A stretch of 64,000 nucleotides of DNA from Lichenibacterium ramalinae (GTDB lineage: Bacteria > Pseudomonadota > Alphaproteobacteria > Rhizobiales > Beijerinckiaceae), in the NCBI RefSeq assembly GCF_004137085.1, contig NZ_QYBC01000003.1:186001-250000 (forward strand), read 5' to 3'. The notes below the pieces were generated by a model. That model ran no database searches and had not been told where the DNA came from. It saw only the letters and a list, made by a program, of their open reading frames with translations. Below, piece after piece: positions 15,752 to 24,859 of the stretch. Positions within the stretch are counted from its first letter, which is position 1; the number at the start of each line of letters is the position of its first letter. The position numbers were made by a program, and so were the translations under genes.

Positions 15752-16687
15752 TCAGCCTGCCAGCATCGTCCCGGCCAGGCGGTGGCCGGACAGCCAGGCA
15801 CATTCGACGCGGGGGCCGAGCAGCCAGTCGCCGCAGAGCCCGAGGCCGAGGCTCGCGTCCCACAGCGCGTCCCGCCCGAGCGTGCCCGAGCGCGCGTAGC
15901 GCCAGCGATGGGCCGCCGACCAGGCCGCCGGCACCGCGGTCGGGCCCGCCACGGTCGCCAGCGCCGCGAGCAGTGCCGGGGCGACGGCCTGCGGCGTCTC
16001 CTCGAGGTGCTGGCGCGACCATTCGGGGCTGGCCTGCACCACCCAGGATTCCGGTCCGCCGCGCCCCGGCTTGGCCGAGTCCCGTGCCGCCCAGCCGATG
16101 GGACCCTGCCGCGTCACGACGTCTTCCGGGATCGGCAGGCGCGCGGGGAACAGCGCCATCACGGTCCAGCAGGGGGCTGCGGGCGTGGCGGCGGCCGCGG
16201 CGGCGAAATCCGCGCTCCAGCTCTGCACGAGCGGGCCGGCCTGCTCGGCCGGCAGCGCCACGACGGCGGCATCGAAGGGGCCGGCGTCGACGCCGTCGCC
16301 GCGGAACTGCCAGCCGGCCGCCGCGCGGTGCAGGCCGGCGATGCGGGCCGACCGATGCACGGCGAGGCCGGAGGCCAGCGCGCGGGCGGGGGCGTTCATG
16401 CCGGGCGTCCCCACCCAGGCTTCCTCGCCCGCCGCCGGCCAGGGCGCCGCGAGCCCGTCGCGCGCCCAGGCCTCCACCTGCCGGACGAACTCCGGATCGC
16501 GGGCCGTGAAGTATTGGGCGCCGTGGTCGAACCGGGCCTGGCCCAGCGGCGTCTCGGCGCGCCGCGTCGACAGGCGGCCGCCCGGGGCCCGGCCCTTGTC
16601 GAACAGCGCCACCGCGTGGCCGGCCGCGGCGAGGCGCGCCGCGCAACTGAGCCCCGCCAGCCCCGCCCCGATGATCCCGACCTTCAT
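15752..16687 (-). CDS. FAD-dependent NAD(P)H/amine oxidase-like protein (renalase-like)
   Basis: 311 residues. The N-terminal dinucleotide motif is VGIIGAGLAGLSCAARLAAAGH, followed by RAPGGRLSTRR and FDHGAQYFTARD, which together mark the small renalase-like branch of the flavin amine oxidases. The C-terminal GLGLCGDWLLGPRVECAWLSG is the second FAD-contact region. Characterised bacterial renalases oxidise non-productive isomers of NAD(P)H; whether this protein does the same cannot be told from sequence. No signal peptide is seen. Transcription runs toward the small lysine-rich gene, and the ABC permease gene lies 185 bp upstream on the same strand. Confidence 0.8.
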   Translation of the reverse strand: MKVGIIGAGLAGLSCAARLAAAGHAVALFDKGRAPGGRLSTRRAETPLGQARFDHGAQYFTARDPEFVRQVEAWARDGLAAPWPAAGEEAWVGTPGMNAPARALASGLAVHRSARIAGLHRAAAGWQFRGDGVDAGPFDAAVVALPAEQAGPLVQSWSADFAAAAAATPAAPCWTVMALFPARLPIPEDVVTRQGPIGWAARDSAKPGRGGPESWVVQASPEWSRQHLEETPQAVAPALLAALATVAGPTAVPAAWSAAHRWRYARSGTLGRDALWDASLGLGLCGDWLLGPRVECAWLSGHRLAGTMLAG

Positions 16688-16872
16688 GCCGACCTCCCGG
16701 CCCCCGGACTCGGACGGCTCGGCCCCCGTCATACCAGCGGCGGCCGGCGGCGACCGCCGTCCCCGGTTGCGGCGCCCCGACGCAGGCCGGTGGCGTCGGG
16801 GTGGAGCCCCCGGAGGCACATGCGGCCGAGATGGCGAGCCGGCGAGCGGACGCCGCCACGCCGCCGCCACCG

Positions 16873-17826
16873 TCAGCGCGGGGCGCGCTCGCTGCCGCCG
16901 ACCGCGATCACCCCGATGATGATGAGGCCGGTGATGAGCATGCGCAGGCCGGGCGACACGCCCGAGGCGTTGAGCATGGTGACGATGAGGAACATGAAGA
17001 GCGCCGCCCCCCAGATGCCCGGCACGCTGGCCCGCCCGCCCGACACGGAGGTGCCGCCGATCACCACGACGGCGATGGTCAACAGCAGGTATTCGGCGCC
17101 CTGGTCGAGCGAGTTGCCGCCCGAGAAGCCGGCGATGAGGGCGCCGGTGAGGCCCGCCAGCCCCCCCGACAGCATGTAGGTGAGGAGGCTCGCCCGCTCG
17201 ACGTCGAGCCCGGCGAGGCGGGCGATGCGGCGGCTCTGGCCGATCGCCGAGACGGTGCGGCCGTAGAGCGTGCGCTCCAGCACGAAGGCGATGGCCACCG
17301 CCGCCGCCAGGGCCACGATGGCGAGCAGCGGCACGCCGGCGACCTTGGTCGTCACGGCATCGGCGAAGACCTGCGGCGGCTTGATCTTCAGGCCCCGGCC
17401 GAGGACGATCGCCACCGACATGACGACGAGGCTCGACGACAGCGTGGCGATGATGGGCGGGATGCGCAGCAGGCGGATCAGGCCGTAGTTGGCGCCCCCG
17501 ACCGCGAGGCCCGCCGCCACCGCGGCGGCGAGGCCCGGCACGATCATGCCGGCCCGCTCGTCCATGACCAGCATGGCGACGGCGCTCGACAGGGCGATGA
17601 CCGACGGGATCGACAGGTCGACGTTCCCGGGGCCCGTGGTGATGACCATCATCTGCCCGAGCGACACCAGCACGGTGAAGGCCGAGAAGGTGAGGGCGGC
17701 CGAGATGATCTCTTCCCCGCCGCGCCCGCCCGAGATCGACACCGTCACCAGCCAGGTGGCGGCCGTGCCGAGGAAGGACCAGATCCAGGGGGCGGCGGCG
17801 ATCCGCCCGCGCAGCGCGGCCAGCAT
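16873..17826 (-). CDS. Ribose-type sugar ABC transporter permease, second copy
   Basis: 317-residue RbsC-like inner-membrane permease with about nine hydrophobic segments. GPGNVDLSIPSVIALS corresponds to the conserved DLS loop and IAVVVIGGTSVSGGRASVPG to the GGTS loop that contacts the ATPase. It is the last gene of the importer operon; its ATG overlaps the stop of the first permease by one base. With the partner permease it should form a heterodimeric channel for a monosaccharide or polyol. The gene order (dehydrogenase, binding protein, ATPase, permease, permease) supports one transcript. Confidence 0.88.
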   Translation of the reverse strand: MLAALRGRIAAAPWIWSFLGTAATWLVTVSISGGRGGEEIISAALTFSAFTVLVSLGQMMVITTGPGNVDLSIPSVIALSSAVAMLVMDERAGMIVPGLAAAVAAGLAVGGANYGLIRLLRIPPIIATLSSSLVVMSVAIVLGRGLKIKPPQVFADAVTTKVAGVPLLAIVALAAAVAIAFVLERTLYGRTVSAIGQSRRIARLAGLDVERASLLTYMLSGGLAGLTGALIAGFSGGNSLDQGAEYLLLTIAVVVIGGTSVSGGRASVPGIWGAALFMFLIVTMLNASGVSPGLRMLITGLIIIGVIAVGGSERAPR

Positions 17827-18764
17827 CAGCTCGTCTCCTTCCAGCGCGTCAGCAGCGCCCGCAGCGCCAGCACGGCGATGAGGATGAAGCCCTGGGCGCC
17901 GATCTGCCAGTCCGGACTGATGCGCATGAAGGTCAGGAACGAGGCGGCGAGCGTCAGCGTCATGGCGCCCAGCACGGCGCCCACCGGGAACACGCGGCCG
18001 CCCGTGAAGGACGCGCCGCCGAGGATCACCGAGGCGATCGACACCAGCGTGTAGCGGGACGCGATGTTGGCGTCGCCCGACGTGGTGAGCCCCAACAGCG
18101 ACAGGCCCGCCAGCGTGCCGAGCACGCCCGCCGTGGCGTAGACGGAGACGCGGATCGCCAGCATCGACCAGCCCGCCCGCGCCACCGAGCGCGGGTTGCC
18201 GCCGGCACCGCGCAGCACGACGCCCATGGAGGACCGCGACACCGCGAGCCAGCCGAGCAGCGCCACCACGGCCGCCACATAGACGGGCAGCGGCGCGAAG
18301 GGCGGCTTCACCCGCACCAGCGTCGACAGGACCGCGGGGGCGCGGCCGCCCGGCGTCGGCAGCACGATGACGGCGAGGCCGAGCCACACGAAGGACAGGC
18401 CGAGCGTCACCACGATGGACGGCAGGCGGCGCCATTCGACGAGGGCGCCGACGAGCCCGTAGGCGGCGATGCCGGCGAGCAGCGCCAGGACGCCCAGCAC
18501 CGGCTCCGTCGTCAGCAGCGTCGAGCCGATGCAGGCGACGAGCGACACGAAGGCGCCGATCGACAGGTCGAGGTCGTTGATGGCGATGATCATCATCTGG
18601 GCGAGCGTCGCGAAGATGATGGGGATCGACAGGTTGAGCAGCAGGTCGAGCCCGAAATACGACATGGCGCGCGGCTGCTGGTGGAAGATGCCGGCCAGGA
18701 GGGCGGCGAGGGTGAGGGCGGGCAGCAGGCGTTCGGCGGCGGACCAGGACAGAAAGCGCGGCAT
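17826..18764 (-). CDS. Ribose-type sugar ABC transporter permease, first copy
   Basis: 312-residue RbsC-like permease. INDLDLSIGAFVSLVA holds the conserved DLS motif and SVILGGASFTGGRVFPVGAV the GGxS loop; about nine transmembrane segments can be drawn. The start ATG shares one base with the stop of the ATPase gene (TGATG), and its own stop overlaps the next permease, so all are co-translated. Two non-identical permeases in one operon imply a heterodimer. Substrate is unknown, though the linked zinc dehydrogenase suggests a polyol or sugar oxidised at a hydroxyl group. Confidence 0.88.
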   Translation of the reverse strand: MPRFLSWSAAERLLPALTLAALLAGIFHQQPRAMSYFGLDLLLNLSIPIIFATLAQMMIIAINDLDLSIGAFVSLVACIGSTLLTTEPVLGVLALLAGIAAYGLVGALVEWRRLPSIVVTLGLSFVWLGLAVIVLPTPGGRAPAVLSTLVRVKPPFAPLPVYVAAVVALLGWLAVSRSSMGVVLRGAGGNPRSVARAGWSMLAIRVSVYATAGVLGTLAGLSLLGLTTSGDANIASRYTLVSIASVILGGASFTGGRVFPVGAVLGAMTLTLAASFLTFMRISPDWQIGAQGFILIAVLALRALLTRWKETS

Positions 18765-20281
18765 CAAGCGGGATCCTTGACGGCATGGTCCGTGACGGAA
18801 TGGTCCTTGAAGGACGCCTGCACGACGGCGGTCTCCGACAGTTCGGCGGCCGCCAGTTCCGCGACGATCGACCCGTCGTGGAACACGTAGGTGCGGTCGC
18901 AGTGGAAGAGCTCGTCCATCTCGGTCGTGTACCACAGGAAGGTCCGGCCGGCGGCGGCCTCGGTCGCGATCATGGCGTAGACGTCCTGCTTGGTGCCGAT
19001 GTCGACGCCCCGCATGGGATCGTCCATCAGGATGATCCGGGCCGGCGCGCCGAGCGCGCGGGCGAAGAGCGCCTTCTGCTGGTTGCCGCCGGACAGCGAC
19101 AGGATGGGATTGCGGAGATCGGGCGTCTTGAGGGCCAGGCGCTCGCGCCAGGCCCCGGCCTCGGCCCGCTCCCGCCCGAGGTCGATGAGGCCGCCCCGGC
19201 GCAGGTGCGGCAGCCAGCGCGCCGACATGTTGCGCTCGATCGACCAGAGCGGGAAGACGCCGTCGGTGCTGCGGTCCCCCGGCACGAGGGCGACGTCCCC
19301 GGCGACGCGCGTTCCCCGCCGGCGCGCCTGGACGGCGAGCAGCAGGTCGGTCTGGCCATGGCCGGCGAGCCCGGCGAGCCCGATGATCTCGCCGCGCGCC
19401 GCCCGGAACGTCAGGCCGTCGCGGCGCGAAGCCGGGACCTCGACCATCGTCTCGGCCGTGGCCGTCGAGGCCCGCACCGAGCGGGCCCGCTCGACCGCGT
19501 GGCCCATGGCGTCGACGATGCCCTCGCGGGTGAAGGCGGCGCGCGGGCGGTCGTCCACCACGGCCCCGTCCTTCATGACCACGATGCGGTCCGCCACGGC
19601 CAGGATCTCGTTGATCTTGTGGGAGATCACCACCGTGCTGCCGCCCGCGGCCGCGAAGCGCCGCGCCGCCGCGACGAGCTGGTCGGCCGCCGTGGCGTCG
19701 AGCGAGGATGTCGGCTCGTCCAGGATCACGAGCCGGGCCCTCTCCTCCGTCTCGGTGAAGGCGCGGGCGATCTCCACCATCTGGCGCCGCCCGATCGACA
19801 GCGAGCCCACGACGTCGCCCATGCCGAGGCCGTGGCCCGGGAAGATGCCGTCGAGCGCCGCCTGCATCAGCGCGGCGGCGCGGCGGCGCCAGCCGAAGCC
19901 GTGCAGCGCCGGGTGGGCGATGCGGGCGTTCTCGGCGATGGACAGGTTGGGGCAGAGCGACAGCTCCTGGAAGACGCAGCGCACCCCGGCCCGGTGCGCG
20001 CCGCGCACGTCGTAGCGCCCCGTGAGGTCCTCGCCCGCGATGGCGAGCGTGCCGGCGCTCGCCGACAGGGCGCCCGACAGGATGTTCATCAGCGTCGACT
20101 TGCCGGCGCCGTTGTGGCCGACGAGCCCCAGGCATTCGCCGCGGCGGACCACGACGTCGACGGGCCGCAGGGCCCGGATGGCCCCGAAGCTCTTGGCGAT
20201 GCCGCGGAGGTCGACGAAGACCTCCGCGGCCGCACCGGCGGGGGGCGCCGCCGGTGCCGCGCCCCCGCCGGCCGCCGTCAC
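18764..20281 (-). CDS. Sugar ABC transporter ATP-binding protein (RbsA/MglA type)
   Basis: 505 residues with two ATPase halves. The first half is canonical: Walker [10 protein letters not shown], signature [13 protein letters not shown], Walker [12 protein letters not shown]. The second half is degenerate as usual for RbsA at Walker A (GLAGHGQTD, no lysine), has signature [13 protein letters not shown], but its Walker B reads [12 protein letters not shown], with Asp replacing the usual Glu. GTG at 20279-20281 overlaps the binding-protein stop as GTGA and is the only start that fits. The N-terminal 20 residues are Ala/Pro-rich and likely disordered. Confidence 0.88.
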   Translation of the reverse strand: MTAAGGGAAPAAPPAGAAAEVFVDLRGIAKSFGAIRALRPVDVVVRRGECLGLVGHNGAGKSTLMNILSGALSASAGTLAIAGEDLTGRYDVRGAHRAGVRCVFQELSLCPNLSIAENARIAHPALHGFGWRRRAAALMQAALDGIFPGHGLGMGDVVGSLSIGRRQMVEIARAFTETEERARLVILDEPTSSLDATAADQLVAAARRFAAAGGSTVVISHKINEILAVADRIVVMKDGAVVDDRPRAAFTREGIVDAMGHAVERARSVRASTATAETMVEVPASRRDGLTFRAARGEIIGLAGLAGHGQTDLLLAVQARRRGTRVAGDVALVPGDRSTDGVFPLWSIERNMSARWLPHLRRGGLIDLGRERAEAGAWRERLALKTPDLRNPILSLSGGNQQKALFARALGAPARIILMDDPMRGVDIGTKQDVYAMIATEAAAGRTFLWYTTEMDELFHCDRTYVFHDGSIVAELAAAELSETAVVQASFKDHSVTDHAVKDPA

Positions 20282-21288
20282 TTCTTGAGGCCGGCCAGGA
20301 GGCCGGACACGTCGGCTTCCTTGTACTCGACGTTGGTGACGCTGCCCTTCTCGGTGTGCTTCAGCTGGTCCTCGAGGTTGTCCTGCGTCACCACCGTGAT
20401 GGGCAGCACCATGTCCTGGGGCAGCTTCTCGCCGGCCAGGAGCTTCTTGGCGACCCAGAACGCGAAGGTGGAGGAGCCGGGCGCGATGGAGGCCGACATG
20501 GTCTGGTAGCCGGTGGCGTCCTTCTGCTGCTTCCACCAGCTCAGCTCGTCCTCGCGGTTGCCGAGGAAGATGACCGGGGTCTTGCGGCCGGCGTCCTTGA
20601 AGGCCTGGGCGGTGCCGAAGCCGTCCCCGCCCTGCGTGGCCACGGCGGCCACGTCGGGCAGGGTCGGCAGGATGCCGGCGACCTCCTTCTGGGCCACGGT
20701 CTGGGTCCAGTTGCCGTGGACGCTGCCGACGATCTTGAGGTCCGGGTCGGCCTTCACGCCGGCTTCGATGCCGTCGTGGATCTCGTCGTCGACGAAGACG
20801 CCGGCGAGGCCGCGCACTTCGAGCAGGTTGCCCTTGATGCCGCGGCTCTTGAAGTAGTCGACCTGCATGCCGCCGAGCTTCTTGAAGTCGACGGCGATGC
20901 GGTAGGCGCAGGGTTCGGTGGCGATGCCGTCGAACGTCACCACCACGATGCCGGCGTCGCAGGCCTGGCGGATGGCGCCGTTGAGGGCCGTGGGCGAGGC
21001 CGCGTCGATCACGATGGCGTTGTAGCCCTGCAGGATCATGTTCTGGATCTGGGCCGCCTGCTCGGTGGCCTGGTTCTCCGACGTGGTGAAGGCGGGCGCC
21101 TCCGCCACGACGCCGTCCGCCACGGCCTGCTTGGTGACGGTTTCCCAGCTCTTCAGCATGGCCTGGCGCCAGCTGTTGCCGGCGAAGTTGTTGGACAGGG
21201 CGATCTTCATGTCCTTGGTCTCGGCCGCGGAAGCCGGGACGGCGCCGATGGCGAGCAGGACGGTGGTGGCGGTGGCGAGCGCTTTCAT
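20278..21288 (-). CDS. Periplasmic sugar-binding protein (LacI/ribose-binding type)
   Basis: 336 residues. A Sec signal peptide ends near PASAAE (about residue 22), then a type I periplasmic fold begins with [18 protein letters not shown] and shows [28 protein letters not shown] and GIVVVTFDG typical of the RbsB/LacI group. It delivers a sugar or related ligand to the downstream ATPase and permeases. Trp and Asn near the N terminus (NSW) are in the usual ligand-stacking position. The gene lies 111 bp after the zinc dehydrogenase gene and is coupled to the ATPase gene by GTGA. Confidence 0.9.
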   Translation of the reverse strand: MKALATATTVLLAIGAVPASAAETKDMKIALSNNFAGNSWRQAMLKSWETVTKQAVADGVVAEAPAFTTSENQATEQAAQIQNMILQGYNAIVIDAASPTALNGAIRQACDAGIVVVTFDGIATEPCAYRIAVDFKKLGGMQVDYFKSRGIKGNLLEVRGLAGVFVDDEIHDGIEAGVKADPDLKIVGSVHGNWTQTVAQKEVAGILPTLPDVAAVATQGGDGFGTAQAFKDAGRKTPVIFLGNREDELSWWKQQKDATGYQTMSASIAPGSSTFAFWVAKKLLAGEKLPQDMVLPITVVTQDNLEDQLKHTEKGSVTNVEYKEADVSGLLAGLKK

Positions 21289-21399
21289 GTCGGTTTCCTC
21301 AGGTTCGGGTCGCGTGGGACGCTCTGCGGCGCCTTGAAGGATGGGCCGCGCCGCGGCACGGAGTTGGAAAGGCGGCCCGGCGGCGCCGGCCGGGAAACG

Positions 21400-22410
21400 T
21401 CACGCCTCGATCAGCGCCTTGACGACGCCGGCCCGCGGGTCGAGCAGGCCGGCGAAGCCGGCCGGCGCTTCCGCCAGCGCCATGCGGTGCGTGTTCAGCC
21501 GCTCGACCGGGATGCGCCCGTCGCGCAGCGCCGCCACCACGGTCTCGAAATCCTCCTCCGTGGCGTTGCGGCTGCCCAGCAGGGTCGTTTCCCGCTTGTG
21601 GAACTCCGGGTCCGAGAAGCCGATGGTGCCGGGGACGATCGACACCAGCACGTAGGTGCCGCCGTGGCCCACGAAGCCGAAGCCCCGCTCCATGGCGCGG
21701 GCGCTGCCCGTGGCGTCGAAGACGAGGTCGAACATGTCGCCGCCGCTCAGCGCCGCCAGCCTGTCCGCGTCGTCCGGCCCCACCCTCACGGTCGAGGACA
21801 GGCCGAGGCTGCCGGCGCAGAAGTCCAGCCGGTCCTGGCGGGCGTCGAGCATCGTCACGTCGACGCCCCTGAGCCGGGCGAAGAGCGCCACCGCGATGCC
21901 GATCGGCCCGGCCCCCACCACGAGGCCGCGCTGGCCCGCGCGGGCCTGGCTGCGCCGCACCGCATGGGCGCCGATGGCCAGGAACTCCACCATGGCGGCG
22001 GCGTCGAGCCCGAGCCCCGCCGCCGGACGCACGAAGCGCTGCGGCAGGCTGACGTATTCGGCCATGCCGCCGTCGCGGTGGACGCCGAGAACCTCGAGGT
22101 TGCGGCAGCAGTTCGACTTGCCGGCCCGGCAGGCGCTGCAGCCGCCGCAGGACAGGTAGGGGATGATGTAGACGACGTCGCCGACCCGGACGTGGCTGCC
22201 GTCGGGCACGGCTTCGGCGATGCCGGCGAGCTCGTGGCCCATCACGCGGGGGTAGGACAGGTAGGGCTGGTTGCCCTCGAAGATGTGGAGGTCGGTGCCG
22301 CAGACGCCGATCCGCCGGATCCTGACGAGCACCTCGTCTGGGCCGGGTTGGGGCGCCGGCCTGTCGGCAGACTTCAGGACGCCAGGCGCCTCGCAGATGA
22401 CGGTCAGCAT
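21400..22410 (-). CDS. Zinc-dependent alcohol/sugar dehydrogenase (MDR family)
   Basis: 336-residue medium-chain dehydrogenase. Catalytic zinc ligands C37 (GVCGTD), H59 and E60 (MGHE) are present, as are the four structural-zinc cysteines around C88, C91, C94 and C101/C102. The Rossmann motif is LVVGAGPIGIAVALFARLRG. Relatives oxidise threonine, sorbitol-type polyols or galactonate. It is the first gene of the importer operon and directly faces the GntR regulator, so it likely performs the first oxidation of the imported compound. Confidence 0.88.
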   Translation of the reverse strand: MLTVICEAPGVLKSADRPAPQPGPDEVLVRIRRIGVCGTDLHIFEGNQPYLSYPRVMGHELAGIAEAVPDGSHVRVGDVVYIIPYLSCGGCSACRAGKSNCCRNLEVLGVHRDGGMAEYVSLPQRFVRPAAGLGLDAAAMVEFLAIGAHAVRRSQARAGQRGLVVGAGPIGIAVALFARLRGVDVTMLDARQDRLDFCAGSLGLSSTVRVGPDDADRLAALSGGDMFDLVFDATGSARAMERGFGFVGHGGTYVLVSIVPGTIGFSDPEFHKRETTLLGSRNATEEDFETVVAALRDGRIPVERLNTHRMALAEAPAGFAGLLDPRAGVVKALIEA

Positions 22411-22487
22411 CGTCCCCTCCCGGTCCGTTCCACGCCGGGCGGCGTCGGCTCGACCCTTTGCGTCCACTATCCCGGCCGCCCGCCGCA

Positions 22488-22518
22488 CTGTCAAGCCAAT
22501 CAGGGATTGGCCAGACAG
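22488..22518. promoter_or_regulatory. Putative GntR operator, 31-bp dyad
   Basis: A symmetric dyad lies in the 235-bp divergent gap between the zinc dehydrogenase and GntR genes. Inner arms GCCAATC/GATTGGC (22495-22501 and 22505-22511) flank AGG, and outer arms CTGTC/GACAG (22488-22492 and 22514-22518) extend it with the same centre at 22503. This is the expected position for autoregulation and operon control; the assignment to this regulator is inference. Confidence 0.65.
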
Positions 22519-22645
22519 ACCGGCCGTTGTATCCTGGCGGTGCGGGATCGCGCCGTGCCCCGGTTCGGGCTGCGTCGACCCGAAAGCCGAGCGGGCGAAA
22601 GCTGCGAAGATCGACGCAAGGCTGGTGCGGCCGCGGGAGGGTGGC

Positions 22646-23347
22646 ATGGGCGAAGGCCGGCGGCAGGATCCGCGCCGCATCTACCAGCAGGTCGCCGACG
22701 AGATCCGGGCCCTGATCCGCGGCGGGCGGTTCGCCATGGGGGCGCGGCTGCCGGCCGAGCGGGACCTGGCGCTGCAGCTCGGCGTGTCGCGGCCCTCGCT
22801 GCGCGAAGCCCTGGTGGCGCTGGAGATCGAGGGGACGGTCGAGATCCGGCTCGGCGCGGGCGTCTACGTCACGGCCGGCCCCGACCGGGCGCCCGGCGCC
22901 ACGCTCGCCATGGGGGAAAGCCCCTCCGAGCTGATGCACGGGCGCATGACGATCGAGGGGCCCGTCACCGTGCTGGCCTGCGCCCGCATGACCCCGGCGA
23001 CCCTGGCGGCGCTGCGCGGCACGCTGGAACGCATGCGCGCCGCCGTCGCGAGCGGCGACGACCCGGCCGCCGACGACCGCCTGTTCCACGTGACCATCGC
23101 GCGCCAGTCCGGCAACGGGCTGCTGGCCCGCATCGTCGGCGACCTCTTCGACGGCCGCCACAGCCGCCTGTCGACGCGGATCAGCACGCGGTTCGAGAAC
23201 CGCGACACCTGGGCGGCCGCCCTGTCGGAACACGAGGCCATCCTGGCGGCGCTGGACGCCAACGACCCGCTCCTCGCCGAGGTCGCGATGCGCCGCCACC
23301 TCCAGCGCTCGGCGGACCGTTGGCTGAGCGGCCTGCAGGCCCCCTGA
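22646..23347 (+). CDS. GntR-family regulator, FadR/FCD subfamily
   Basis: 233 residues. The N-terminal winged helix reads IYQQVADEIRALIRGGRF...LPAERDLALQLGVSRPSLREALVALEIEGTVEIRLGAGVYV, a textbook GntR domain at about 13-77. The C-terminal all-helical FCD domain keeps His residues in LFHVTIARQSGN, SEHEAI and MRRHLQRS, which in this subfamily bind a metal ion next to the ligand. A GGGAGG ribosome site precedes the ATG at 22646. Divergent from the zinc dehydrogenase-importer operon, it most likely represses it until the sugar or sugar acid appears. Confidence 0.9.
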   Translation: MGEGRRQDPRRIYQQVADEIRALIRGGRFAMGARLPAERDLALQLGVSRPSLREALVALEIEGTVEIRLGAGVYVTAGPDRAPGATLAMGESPSELMHGRMTIEGPVTVLACARMTPATLAALRGTLERMRAAVASGDDPAADDRLFHVTIARQSGNGLLARIVGDLFDGRHSRLSTRISTRFENRDTWAAALSEHEAILAALDANDPLLAEVAMRRHLQRSADRWLSGLQAP

Positions 23348-23426
23348 TCCGGCCGCGGGCGTGGACGGCCCGTGGCCCTGCCGGTAGACCGGGACGGCGC
23401 GGTCGCGCCGGGGCGGGAGAGCCGGG

Positions 23427-24179
23427 ATGAAGTTCGAGATCTGCGTCGATTCCGTCGCGGGCGTGCGGGCCGCGCAGGCGGCGGGCGCCCACAGGGTCGA
23501 GCTCTGTGCCGACCTCTTCGAGGGTGGCATCACGCCCTCGCGCGGCACCATCCGCCAGGCCAGGACGGTGGCGGGCATCGGGCTGCACGTCATCGTCCGG
23601 CCGCGCGGCGGCGACTTCGTCTTCGACGACGACGAGATGGCCGCCATGCTGGCCGACGTCGAGACGGCGCGGGCCGAGGGGGCCGACGGGGTCGTGATCG
23701 GCGTGCTGGAGGCCGACGGGCGCGTCGACGTCGCGCGCACCCGGGCCCTGATGGCGGCCGCCGGGCCCCTGTCGGTCACGTTCCATCGCGCCTTCGACAT
23801 GACGCCCGACCCCGTCGCCGCGCTCGAAACCCTGGTGGACCTCGGCGTGCAGCGCATCCTCACCTCGGGCCAGGAAGCGAGCGTGCTCGAGGGCCTGCCG
23901 CTGATCGCCGACCTCGTGCGGCGGGCCGGCGAGCGCGTCATCGTGATGCCGGGCGGCGGCATCACGGAGCGCAACGTCGCCCGGATCGTCGCCGGGGCCC
24001 GGCCGAAGGAGATCCATTTCGCGGCCCTGCAACCCTCCGACAGCCCGGCGACGCTGCGGCGCCCGCACGTCTTCATGGGCGGCGAACTCCGGCAACCCGA
24101 GTGGAGCCGGCTCGAAACCTCGGCGCCGCTCGTCGGCGCGGTCCTGGCGCGGGCGGGCGCGGGCGGGCGCGACCGATAG
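23427..24179 (+). CDS. cutC: CutC family protein
   Basis: 250 residues, the normal length of CutC (TIM-barrel). The start MKFEICVDSVAGVRAAQAAGAHRVELC, then LFEGGITPSRG, HVIVRPRGGDF, VTFHRAFDM, LTSGQEAS and MPGGGI follow the family order without gaps. CutC was first linked to copper tolerance, but its biochemical role remains unsettled. It lies 79 bp after the GntR gene on the same strand and could be co-transcribed with it. No copper-related gene is nearby. Confidence 0.9.
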   Translation: MKFEICVDSVAGVRAAQAAGAHRVELCADLFEGGITPSRGTIRQARTVAGIGLHVIVRPRGGDFVFDDDEMAAMLADVETARAEGADGVVIGVLEADGRVDVARTRALMAAAGPLSVTFHRAFDMTPDPVAALETLVDLGVQRILTSGQEASVLEGLPLIADLVRRAGERVIVMPGGGITERNVARIVAGARPKEIHFAALQPSDSPATLRRPHVFMGGELRQPEWSRLETSAPLVGAVLARAGAGGRDR

Positions 24180-24454
24180 AGGGGGGGCGGCGAGCGCGTC
24201 GGGGGCGCCTTTGCGCTTGGTTCCCCGGAGGCGATGGGTATAGGGTCGAGCGGGCGACCAGGCGTCGCGCGCGCCTGCCCGGCGCACGGGGCCGTGAGGT
24301 GATGTGATGGATGGCGTGTCCGACGCTGCAGCGACCGGCCTGCCTTCTCCAGCATCGCGCGCCGCCGCCCCTGCCTGGACCTGCAAGCGACCCGAAGCGG
24401 GCCCCCGAAGCGTGGCATTGAACCCCCCGAAGCGCCGCAGAGGGATCATTGGCG

Positions 24455-24691
24455 ATGTTCTTCTTTGATTTCATCGACGGCGATTACACGACCCGCGACA
24501 TCGACGGCTGCGACCTGAAGGATGCCGAAGCCGCCCGCTCGGAGGTGCTGCGGGCCCTCGTGGCGGTCTTCTCCAGCGAGCCGCGCGACACGGACGAGCG
24601 CCAGGTCGTCTGCAGCGTGCGCGACGACAGCGGCACGGTGGTCTACCGCGGGGTGCTGACGCTCACGGGGACGCCCTTCCCGAACAGCTGA
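24455..24691 (+). CDS. DUF6894-type small protein
   Basis: 78 residues. The beginning MFFFDFIDGDYTTRDIDGCDLKDAEAARSEVLRAL and the ending VRDDSGTVVYRGVLTLTG match the pattern of the DUF6894 family, small single-domain proteins frequent in Methylobacterium and relatives, function unknown. GAGGGA stands nine bases before the ATG at 24455; a TTG two codons earlier would sit too close to it. It stands alone, 275 bp after cutC, and no partner gene is suggested by context. Confidence 0.75.
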   Translation: MFFFDFIDGDYTTRDIDGCDLKDAEAARSEVLRALVAVFSSEPRDTDERQVVCSVRDDSGTVVYRGVLTLTGTPFPNS

Positions 24692-24859
24692 GGCGGCGCC
24701 GTGCCGGCGACCCCGGCGCGATGCCGTGCGGCGCGGTGCCGTGCGGCCGATGGCGAGCGAGGCATGTCGGGGGCGGGTCAATAACGGTCTCACGGCGGCA
24801 TGCACGGCGGCGGTGCGGCTGTTCAATCGGGCCACCCCGACGAAGCTGAGGATTCCAGC

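Noticed and set aside
20254-23430. Plus-strand open frame of 1058 codons
   Set aside because: It is antisense to the binding-protein and dehydrogenase genes and out of frame with the GntR gene, with no protein-like motifs.
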